Assembly: GCA_902768995.1 (NCBI GenBank)
Contig: CACXNN010000133.1
Coordinates: forward strand, 1 to 5,761
Origin: an uncultured Eubacteriales bacterium
Lineage (GTDB): Bacteria > Bacillota > Clostridia > Christensenellales > CAG-138
Reading direction: 5' to 3'
Length of the DNA stretch: 5,761 bases
The notes beneath the pieces are model-generated. The model searched no databases, was not told where the DNA came from, and saw only the letters and a list, made by a program, of their open reading frames with translations. Position numbers and translations under genes: made by a program. Below, one piece after another: positions 1 through 5,761 of this stretch; the stretch's first letter is position 1, and the number at the start of each line of letters is the position of its first letter.

Positions 1-1028
1 AGCCCATCGCCCTCATCGGCGGCGGCACCACCATGATCGGCGACCCCTCGGGCCGCACCGACATGCGCAAGATGCTGACCCGGGAGGACATCGACCACAA
101 CGCCGCCTGCTTCAAGCGGCAGATGGAGCGGTTCATCGAGTTCGGCGAGGGCAAGGCCATGATGGTCAACAACGCCGACTGGCTGCTGAACCTGAACTAC
201 GTGGAGCTCCTTCGGGAGGTGGGCGCCTGCTTCTCCGTGAACAACATGCTCCGGGCCGAGTGCTACAAGCAGCGCATGGAGAAGGGGCTCTCCTTCCTGG
301 AGTTCAACTACATGATCATGCAGATCTACTACCTGTTCCAGCACTACGGCTGCAACATGCAGTTCGGCGGCGACGACCAGTGGTCCAACATGCTGGGCGG
401 CACCGAGCTCATCCGCAAGAAGCTGGGCAAGGACGCCCACGCCATGACCATCACCCTCCTGACCGACTCCCAGGGCAAGAAGATGGGCAAGACCGCCGGC
501 AACGCCGTGTGGCTGGACCCCAACAAGACCAGCCCCTTCGAGTTCTACCAGTACTGGCGGAACGTGGACGACGCGGACGTGATGAAGTGCATCCGGATGC
601 TGACCTTCCTGCCGCTCGAGACCATCCGGGAGATGGACCAGTGGCCCGACAGCCGGATCAACGAGAAGAAGGAGGTGCTGGCCTTCGAGCTCACCAGCCT
701 GGTCCATGGGCAGGAGGAGGCCGAGAAGGCCCAGTCCGCCGCCAGGGCCCTGTTCTCCGGGGAGGGGGACGACGCCAGCATGCCCACCACCTGTCTCTGC
801 TGCGAGCAGGTGCCCGAGGAGGGCATCAACATCATCGACCTCATGGTCTGCTGCGGCCTCGTAAAGAGCCGGGGCGAGGCTCGTCGGCTCATCGAGCAGG
901 GGGGCGTCCGGGTGAACGGGGAGAAGATCACCTCCACCTACGCCACCGTGTCCCGGGAGCAGCTCTGCGCCGGGGCCAAGATCAAGAAGGGCAAGAAGGA
1001 GTTCCACAAGGCCCTGCTGCAGATGTGA
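1..1028 (+). CDS. tyrS: Tyrosyl-tRNA synthetase (TyrRS), 5' end cut by window edge
   Basis: This cytoplasmic class I aminoacyl-tRNA synthetase joins tyrosine to tRNA-Tyr using ATP (EC 6.1.1.1). The reading frame is open from base 3 and enters at PIALIGGG, so the true start and the HIGH motif lie upstream; the ATG at 33 is internal. Counting from that ATG, I see IGDPSGR (2-8), the tyrosine-pocket residues Y93 and Q97, GGDDQW (112-117), the KMSKS-loop equivalent KMGKT (150-154, bases 480-494) and a C-terminal S4 RNA-binding domain (about 264-331). The order matches the bacterial TyrRS family throughout. The oddity is the segment after Q97: it reads IYYLF where the Bacillus stearothermophilus enzyme has AYDFL, and the distance from Q97 to the GG of GGxDQW is three residues shorter. 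This removes the conserved aspartate (Asp176 in B. stearothermophilus). The gene ends with TGA and is followed by a hairpin terminator. Identification is firm; full activity is uncertain. Confidence 0.95.
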   Translation, partial: PIALIGGGTTMIGDPSGRTDMRKMLTREDIDHNAACFKRQMERFIEFGEGKAMMVNNADWLLNLNYVELLREVGACFSVNNMLRAECYKQRMEKGLSFLEFNYMIMQIYYLFQHYGCNMQFGGDDQWSNMLGGTELIRKKLGKDAHAMTITLLTDSQGKKMGKTAGNAVWLDPNKTSPFEFYQYWRNVDDADVMKCIRMLTFLPLETIREMDQWPDSRINEKKEVLAFELTSLVHGQEEAEKAQSAARALFSGEGDDASMPTTCLCCEQVPEEGINIIDLMVCCGLVKSRGEARRLIEQGGVRVNGEKITSTYATVSREQLCAGAKIKKGKKEFHKALLQM

Positions 1029-1048
1029 GGAAAACCCAACCGCACGAA

Positions 1049-1079
1049 AAAGGGATCGCGGCATAGCCGCGATCCCTTT
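1049..1079. terminator. Bidirectional hairpin terminator between convergent tyrS and pckA
   Basis: A perfect inverted repeat has 14-bp arms (1049-1062 and 1066-1079) around a 3-nt loop. The core GGGATCGCGG is GC-rich and the outer ends are AAA/TTT. Read on the plus strand it ends in TTT and continues into a T/C-rich stretch (GTCTTTCCTT). Read on the minus strand it ends in a run of five T. It lies 21 bp after the tyrS stop and 53 bp beyond the pckA stop, so it probably serves both convergent genes, with the better U-tract facing pckA transcripts. Confidence 0.85.
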
Positions 1080-1131
1080 GTCTTTCCTTGCCGCAAATGG
1101 TCTGCCGCCTTTTTCGACAACCTGAGGTCTG

Positions 1132-2871
<1,740 letters not shown>

Positions 2872-2881
2872 TTTCAGCAAA

Positions 2882-2886
2882 CCTCT
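2882..2886 (-). promoter_or_regulatory. Ribosome-binding site fixing the pckA start
   Basis: On the minus strand AAAGAGG precedes the ATG at 2871 with 10 nt between AGAGG and the start codon. It supports the MKKLDLTRYG start over the upstream ATG at 2940, which lies almost at the predicted transcription start. Confidence 0.75.
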
Positions 2887-2917
2887 TTCTTTATATAGTA
2901 GTTCATGGGAAACTCGC

Positions 2918-2937
2918 GAACGGTCAAAAGACCATTC
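2918..2937 (-). promoter_or_regulatory. Small hairpin at the 5' end of the pckA leader
   Basis: On the minus strand GAATGGTC-TTTT-GACCGTTC can fold into an 8-bp stem (one G-U pair) with a UUUU loop. It starts about 6 nt into the predicted roughly 70-nt leader. A 5'-terminal stem could stabilise the mRNA. It has no U-tract and is too short to be a recognisable riboswitch, so its role is unknown. Confidence 0.4.
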
Positions 2938-2949
2938 CAATACAGTTTA

Positions 2950-2978
2950 TTTATATCATTTCAGGCCCCGAATGTCAA
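2950..2978 (-). promoter_or_regulatory. SigA-type promoter of pckA
   Basis: Minus strand: a perfect -35 TTGACA (2978-2973), a 17-bp spacer and -10 TATAAA (2955-2950). The -10 is preceded by TGA, giving an extended -10 (TGnTATAAA). Transcription should start near 2943, leaving a leader of about 70 nt before the ATG at 2871. Confidence 0.85.
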
Positions 2979-2999
2979 AGGTTTTTCAAGACGCAGGGG

Positions 3000-3036
3000 A
3001 TGCAGTATTTCCTGCATATAGTGCATACAGTATGCA
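3000..3036. promoter_or_regulatory. Tandem palindromes between divergent promoters (putative operator)
   Basis: Two perfect inverted repeats lie four bases apart: ATGCAG-6-CTGCAT (3000-3017) and TGCATAC-A-GTATGCA (3022-3036). Together they give four ATGCA/TGCAT half-sites in alternating orientation; a further TGCAT (3085-3089) touches the -35 box of the transporter promoter. The array is upstream of both predicted transcription starts (about 85 bp from pckA, about 95 bp from the binding-protein gene), so it acts at DNA level if at all. The half-sites loosely recall arginine-repressor boxes, but the 5-bp gap between them does not match the usual 4-bp gap, so no regulator is named. Confidence 0.5.
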
Positions 3037-3088
3037 TAATTGACTTACAAAGTAAGGCATTTCGTGAAAACTATTTTATAAAAATGCA

Positions 3089-3117
3089 TTGACAAAGAAT
3101 AAACATGCGTGTATACT
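3089..3117 (+). promoter_or_regulatory. SigA-type promoter of the amino acid transporter genes
   Basis: A perfect -35 TTGACA (3089-3094), a 17-bp spacer and -10 TATACT (3112-3117). The region just upstream (3062-3088) is A/T-rich, including an ATTTT-ATA-AAAAT inverted repeat at 3073-3085, which would suit an UP element. Transcription should begin near 3124, giving a short leader of about 25 nt. Confidence 0.87.
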
Positions 3118-3134
3118 ACGTGCAACACCAAAAC

Positions 3135-3139
3135 GGAGG
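3135..3139 (+). promoter_or_regulatory. Ribosome-binding site of the binding-protein gene
   Basis: GGAGG, 9 nt before the ATG at 3149. It decides the start: the same frame is open back to a TTG at 3089, but that codon is inside the -35 box and would place 20 residues in front of a clean lipoprotein signal peptide. Confidence 0.85.
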
Positions 3140-3148
3140 AAACAAATC

Positions 3149-3994
3149 ATGAAAAAAGCGATCATCATCATATTGGCGGCGGTGCTGCTCCTCAGCGTCG
3201 TAGGCTGCAAGAAGGAAGCCAAGAAGACCACCCTGACCGTGGCCATCTCTCCGGACTTCGCGCCCATGGAGTTCGTGGACACCAGCAAGACCGGCCAGGA
3301 CCAGTACGTGGGCTTTGACATCACCCTGGCCAACTACCTTGCCCAGGAGCTGGGCCTCACCCTGGAGCTGAAGGCCATGAGCTTCGACGCTTGCCAGACG
3401 GCGGTCCAGCTGGGGTCCGTGGATATGTCCATCTCCGGCTTCTCCTGGACGGCGGAGCGTGAGGAGAACTACCTGCTCAGCGACTACTACATCGCCGGTG
3501 AGAACGAGACCCAGCAGTCCGTCATCACCGTGAAGGCCAAGGAGGGCACCATGACCGCGGCGGAGAGCTTCTCCGGTTTGAAGGTGGGCGCCCAGGCCGC
3601 GTCCCTGCAGGAGAAGCTGGTCCAGGAGGCGCTGATCCCCGCCGGGGCGGAGATGGTCACCTATAAGAGCATCGACGACGCCGTGCTGGCCCTGCAGACC
3701 GGCAAGATCGACGCCCTGGCCGTGGCCCACGGCAACGGCGAGGCCATCATCAGCAACAACCCCGACATCGCCTTCACGGGCTACGACTTCGAGGTGGACC
3801 CCAAGTATGAGAACAACGTGATCCTGCTGAACAAGAACAGCACGGACCTCCTCAAGAAGGTGAACGAGGCCCTCGCCAAGGCTCTGGCGGCCAACCTCTA
3901 CGACGGCTGGTACAACGACGCCAAGGCGCTGGCGGGCATCTCCACCGCGGCCGAGGTAAGCTATAACGACGACGGTACCGCACCTTCAAATTAA
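3149..3994 (+). CDS. Polar amino acid ABC transporter, substrate-binding lipoprotein
   Basis: This protein should sit on the outer face of the cytoplasmic membrane, bind an amino acid and deliver it to the permease encoded next. It has 281 residues, a usual length. Residues 1-20 form a lipoprotein signal peptide (KK, hydrophobic stretch, lipobox VVGC) with Cys20 as the lipidated residue. The rest fits the family 3 (PAAT) binding-protein fold: DFAPMEFVD (36-44), YVGFDITLANYLAQEL (53-68), the GSVDMSISGFS strand (89-99), EREENYLLSDYY (103-114) with likely ligand carboxylate-binding Arg104, the KVGAQAAS hinge region (145-152) and a C-terminal helix ending in LYDGWY (250-255). Near 189-199 the sequence reads DALAVAHGNGE where many relatives have an aspartate for the ligand amino group, so the substrate cannot be assigned; glutamine, cystine and arginine remain possible. 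It is the first gene of the transporter set and has its own strong promoter. Confidence 0.9.
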   Translation: MKKAIIIILAAVLLLSVVGCKKEAKKTTLTVAISPDFAPMEFVDTSKTGQDQYVGFDITLANYLAQELGLTLELKAMSFDACQTAVQLGSVDMSISGFSWTAEREENYLLSDYYIAGENETQQSVITVKAKEGTMTAAESFSGLKVGAQAASLQEKLVQEALIPAGAEMVTYKSIDDAVLALQTGKIDALAVAHGNGEAIISNNPDIAFTGYDFEVDPKYENNVILLNKNSTDLLKKVNEALAKALAANLYDGWYNDAKALAGISTAAEVSYNDDGTAPSN

Positions 3995-4013
3995 GGAATG
4001 ATTGGAAGCCGGC

Positions 4014-4148
4014 GCCCCTTTTCTTGAAAGAAAAGGGGCCCAAAAGAACTTTGACTGGGACATATGGCTTTCGCCATCATACCCATTATCCCATTTAAGT
4101 TTCTCTTTTTCCGCCGCTTTTTCTCTTTTCCGAAAGAGAAAAAGCGGC
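4014..4148. repeat. Three-hairpin imperfect palindromic intergenic element
   Basis: The spacer between the binding-protein and permease genes holds an 11-bp-stem hairpin (4014-4024/4029-4039, loop TGAA), a small central hairpin ATGGC-TTTC-GCCAT (4064-4077) and a 16-bp-stem hairpin (4113-4128/4133-4148, loop TCCG). The two halves are also imperfectly inverted copies: CCAAAAGAACTTTGACTGGGA on the left matches, with gaps, the reverse complement of the right-half stretch from TCCCATTTAAG to TTTTTCCGCC. Neither outer hairpin is followed by a T-run, so they are not standard terminators. The layout suggests a non-coding interspersed repeat (MITE- or REP-like). It could equally stabilise or attenuate the upstream mRNA. 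Confidence 0.6.
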
Positions 4149-4179
4149 AAAATCAAGCCAAAAGCATACGTAAAAAACC

Positions 4180-4863
4180 ATGACATTCACCACCATCTTC
4201 CAAAACATCATCAAGATCCTGGTCAAGTACTGGGACGTGTTCCTCATCAAGGGCGTCAGCGTCACGTTGGCCCTGTCCGTCATCACGGTCTTCTTCGGCG
4301 CCATCCTGGGCGCGCTGCTGGCCCTGATGAAGATGTCCCGGGTCAAGGTCCTGCGCTTCCTGGTCACCGCCTTCGTGGAGGTGATCCGGGGCACGCCCAT
4401 CCTGCTGCAGCTGTACATCGGCTACTTCATCGTGCCGCTCATGTTCCCGGCCCTGGGCCTCGGCACCTTCGGGAGCCTGTCCGTGGCCCTGGTCATCAAC
4501 AGCGCGGCCTACGTGTCCGAGGTCATCCGCTCCGGCATCCAGGCCGTGGACCCGGGCCAGACCGAGGCCGCCCGGAGCCTGGGCCTATCGAAGGGCCAGA
4601 CCATGCGCAAGGTGGTCCTGCCCCAGGCGGTGAAGAACATCCTGCCGGCCCTGGGCAACGAGTTCGTCACCATCATCAAGGAGACGTCCCTCGCTTCCAC
4701 GTTCTTCGTGGGGGACCTGATGACCGCCTATCTGACCGTGAAGGGCGTCACCTACCTGGCCTTCGAGAGCCTGATCATCGTGGGCGCCATCTATTTCATC
4801 CTCACCTTCACCCTGAGCAAGCTGGTGGGCGCATATGAAAGGAGGCTGAAGCAAAGTGACTGA
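4180..4863 (+). CDS. Polar amino acid ABC transporter, permease subunit
   Basis: This is an integral membrane subunit of the HisM/GlnP family (227 residues, normal length) that forms the import channel, probably as a homodimer because only one permease gene is present here. Hydrophobic segments appear at about 25-50, 59-70 with 73-92, 98-112, and 193-214. The EAA loop that contacts the ATPase is clear at 129-148 (EAARSLGLSKGQTMRKVVLP), followed by the conserved NEFVTIIKETSLAS (160-173). The ATG at 4180 is chosen because it gives a normal-length N terminus before the first membrane segment. Unusually it lacks a recognisable Shine-Dalgarno sequence: the 30 bases upstream are A-rich with no GGAG-like run. 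The 185-bp gap from the binding-protein gene is filled by a palindromic element. The end overlaps the ATPase gene by 8 bases, implying translational coupling. Confidence 0.94.
   Translation: MTFTTIFQNIIKILVKYWDVFLIKGVSVTLALSVITVFFGAILGALLALMKMSRVKVLRFLVTAFVEVIRGTPILLQLYIGYFIVPLMFPALGLGTFGSLSVALVINSAAYVSEVIRSGIQAVDPGQTEAARSLGLSKGQTMRKVVLPQAVKNILPALGNEFVTIIKETSLASTFFVGDLMTAYLTVKGVTYLAFESLIIVGAIYFILTFTLSKLVGAYERRLKQSD
4841..4845 (+). promoter_or_regulatory. Ribosome-binding site deciding the GTG start of the ATPase
   Basis: AAAGGAGG (4838-4845) lies inside the end of the permease gene, 10 nt before a GTG at 4856. It is a near-perfect anti-Shine-Dalgarno match and supports GTG as the start, since no ATG occurs early in the frame. 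Confidence 0.85.
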
Positions 4864-5593
4864 CACCGTTTTGATCGAGACCAAAGGCCTCCAAAAGAGC
4901 TTCGGCGACAACCATGTATTGAAGGGCGTGGACCTGCAGATCCATCAGGGGGAGGCCCTGGCCATCATCGGCCCCTCCGGCGGCGGCAAGAGCACCTTCC
5001 TTCGCTGTTTGAACCTCCTCGAGGAGCCGGACGGCGGCGACGTGATCTTCGAGGGACAGAAGATCAACCAGAAGGGCACCGACGTGGACAAGTACCGGCA
5101 GAAGATGGGCATGGTGTTCCAGCACTTCAACGTGTTCCCCCACATGACCGTGAAGGAGAACATCACCCTGGCTCCGGTGCTGCTGAAGAAGAAGACCCCC
5201 GCGGAGGCAGACCAGAAGGCGCTGTACCTTCTCGACCGCATCGGGCTCCTCGACAAGAAGGACGAGTACCCCCGCAAGCTCTCCGGCGGGCAGAAGCAGC
5301 GGCTGGCCATCGTGCGGGCCCTGGCCATGGAGCCGGACGTGATGCTCTTCGACGAGCCCACCTCCGCCCTGGACCCGGAGATGGTGGGGGAGGTGCTGTC
5401 CGTGATCCGCACCCTGGTGAAGGACGGCATGACCACCGTCATCGTCACCCACGAGATGGGGTTCGCCCGGGAGGTCAGCGACCGGATCATCTTCATCTCC
5501 GACGGCCAGATCGTGGAGCAGGGCACCCCGTCGGAGCTCCTGGAGCACCCCAAGGAGCAGCGGACCCGCGACTTTTTGAGCAAGGTGCTGTAA
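4856..5593 (+). CDS. Polar amino acid ABC transporter, ATP-binding subunit (GlnQ-type)
   Basis: This cytoplasmic ATPase powers the importer by ATP-driven dimer closure against the permease EAA loops. It has 245 residues, a normal length for GlnQ/HisP-type subunits, and every ABC motif is intact: Walker A GPSGGGKST (39-47), Q-loop Gln89 in VFQHFNVFPH, signature LSGGQ (142-146), Walker B VMLFDEP (162-168), D-loop SALD (170-173) and switch His199 in THEMGFA. The C-terminal GxIVEQGTP and RTRDFLSKVL stretches are typical of the polar amino acid subgroup. It starts at GTG with a strong ribosome-binding site inside the permease gene and overlaps it by 8 bases, so the two are co-translated. It is the last gene of the transporter set. 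The exact substrate cannot be read from this subunit. Confidence 0.95.
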   Translation: MTDTVLIETKGLQKSFGDNHVLKGVDLQIHQGEALAIIGPSGGGKSTFLRCLNLLEEPDGGDVIFEGQKINQKGTDVDKYRQKMGMVFQHFNVFPHMTVKENITLAPVLLKKKTPAEADQKALYLLDRIGLLDKKDEYPRKLSGGQKQRLAIVRALAMEPDVMLFDEPTSALDPEMVGEVLSVIRTLVKDGMTTVIVTHEMGFAREVSDRIIFISDGQIVEQGTPSELLEHPKEQRTRDFLSKVL

Positions 5594-5630
5594 AAGGCGT
5601 TTTTTGGAGCGATCCATGATCCGTCCGCAA

Positions 5631-5643
5631 ATATACAGTATAT
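5631..5643. promoter_or_regulatory. Small palindrome upstream of the next gene (possible operator)
   Basis: ATATAC-A-GTATAT is a perfect 6+1+6 inverted repeat. Its central nine bases, ATACAGTAT, are the same as the centre of the palindrome at 3022-3036. It lies directly before the GC hairpin and 14 bp upstream of the -35 box of the next gene's predicted promoter. It may bind a regulator; in an AT-rich spacer chance is also possible. Confidence 0.35.
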
Positions 5644-5677
5644 TCCCCCCGCGTTCGTTGACAGCGACGCGGGGGGA
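5644..5677. terminator. GC-rich hairpin after the ABC transporter genes, overlapping the next promoter
   Basis: Perfect 11-bp arms TCCCCCCGCGT (5644-5654) and ACGCGGGGGGA (5667-5677) flank a 12-nt loop. It is the only strong hairpin after the ATPase stop (5593), so it is the likely end of the transporter transcript. The trailing sequence ATTGTTATGATTT is only moderately U-rich, so termination may be partial. Its loop contains the -35 box of the promoter for the following gene. Confidence 0.6.
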
Positions 5678-5687
5678 TTGTTATGAT
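5658..5687 (+). promoter_or_regulatory. SigA-type promoter of the right-edge gene, -35 inside the hairpin loop
   Basis: TTGACA (5658-5663), an 18-bp spacer and TATGAT (5682-5687, five of six consensus bases). The spacer contains the whole 3' arm of the GC hairpin. The predicted start near 5694 leaves about 38 nt before the ATG at 5732. Confidence 0.7.
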
Positions 5688-5716
5688 TTGGATAGTCCAT
5701 GTGATTTCTGAAATGT

Positions 5717-5721
5717 GGAGG
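5717..5721 (+). promoter_or_regulatory. Ribosome-binding site of the right-edge gene
   Basis: GGAGG, 10 nt before the ATG at 5732, the same spacing as at the ATPase gene. Confidence 0.8.
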
Positions 5722-5731
5722 CACAAACAGT

Positions 5732-5761
5732 ATGGAATATCCTTTGAACGTACCCGCGCCC
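5732..5761 (+). CDS. Start of an unidentified gene, cut by the window edge
   Basis: ATG with a good ribosome-binding site and an upstream promoter. Only ten codons are visible (MEYPLNVPAP), which is too little to assign a family. It is on the same strand as the transporter genes but has its own promoter beyond a terminator-like hairpin, so it is probably a separate transcription unit. Confidence 0.65.
   Translation, partial: MEYPLNVPAP

Noticed and set aside
260..1066. Long alternative plus-strand frame within tyrS
   Set aside because: The product is Arg/Pro/Gly/His-rich low-complexity sequence, as expected for a shifted frame of a GC-rich gene, and tyrS motifs fill the other frame.
2890..2930. 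Possible second pckA promoter (TTGACC with TATATA)
   Set aside because: The boxes are about 24 bp apart, too far for SigA, and a consensus promoter exists just upstream.
2975..2989. Possible catabolite-response (cre) site at the pckA -35 box
   Set aside because: The minus-strand TGAAAAACCTTTGA resembles cre only at the outer arms; the central CG and one arm base are missing.
3040..3068. Additional promoter using TTGACT at 3040-3045
   Set aside because: No -10-like hexamer lies 16-19 bp downstream; the first TA-rich stretch is about 26 bp away.
4808..5617. Open minus-strand frame opposite the ATPase gene (269 codons)
   Set aside because: The Leu/His/Val/Gly-rich translation is an antisense shadow; the plus strand encodes a complete ABC ATPase.
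5597..5626. T-run and small inverted repeat after the ATPase stop as a terminator
   Set aside because: The T-run (5600-5605) is preceded only by 4-bp stems, and the imperfect GGA..GATC/GATC..TCC repeat follows the T-run instead of preceding it, so the order is wrong for plus-strand termination.

Overview
The window reads as chromosomal DNA of a fairly high-GC Clostridia-type Firmicute, plausibly a gut Oscillospiraceae relative. The placement is an inference. It rests on strong GGAGG ribosome-binding sites, GC-rich genes separated by AT-rich spacers with consensus sigma-70/SigA promoters, a lipoprotein-anchored amino acid binding protein, and protein sequences that resemble clostridial TyrS and ATP-dependent PckA. 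There are six genes: four complete ones in the middle to right, the 3' part of tyrS at the left edge, and the first ten codons of an unidentified gene at the right edge.

Layout. Bases 1-1028 (+) encode most of tyrosyl-tRNA synthetase, with its 5' end outside the window. A perfect 14-bp-stem hairpin (1049-1079) lies between the convergent ends of tyrS and pckA and looks like a two-way terminator. pckA (2871-1132, minus strand) encodes ATP-dependent phosphoenolpyruvate carboxykinase. A 277-bp AT-rich region holds two divergent consensus promoters, one for pckA and one for the transporter genes, with a pair of palindromes between them. Then, on the plus strand, come a substrate-binding lipoprotein (3149-3994), an integral membrane permease (4180-4863) and an ABC ATPase (4856-5593). 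Together they form one polar amino acid importer: the lipoprotein captures the ligand outside the membrane, the permease forms the channel and the ATPase drives transport. Permease and ATPase overlap by 8 bases. The binding protein and permease are separated by a 185-bp spacer that carries a three-hairpin, imperfectly palindromic element. After the ATPase come a small palindrome, a strong GC hairpin whose loop contains a -35 box, and the start of the next gene.

The notable content is in otherwise ordinary genes. pckA contains two exact in-frame tandem duplications (78 bp and 48 bp), both beside the metal/nucleotide site, so the protein is 579 residues instead of about 537. TyrS lacks three residues compared with the Bacillus stearothermophilus enzyme, and the loss removes the aspartate that recognises the tyrosine hydroxyl. 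Three frame-preserving length changes at active sites of two neighbouring housekeeping enzymes are either assembly/consensus artefacts or real changes of high interest; read-level data would decide. No novel multi-gene system, CRISPR array, tRNA, rRNA or transposase gene was seen.
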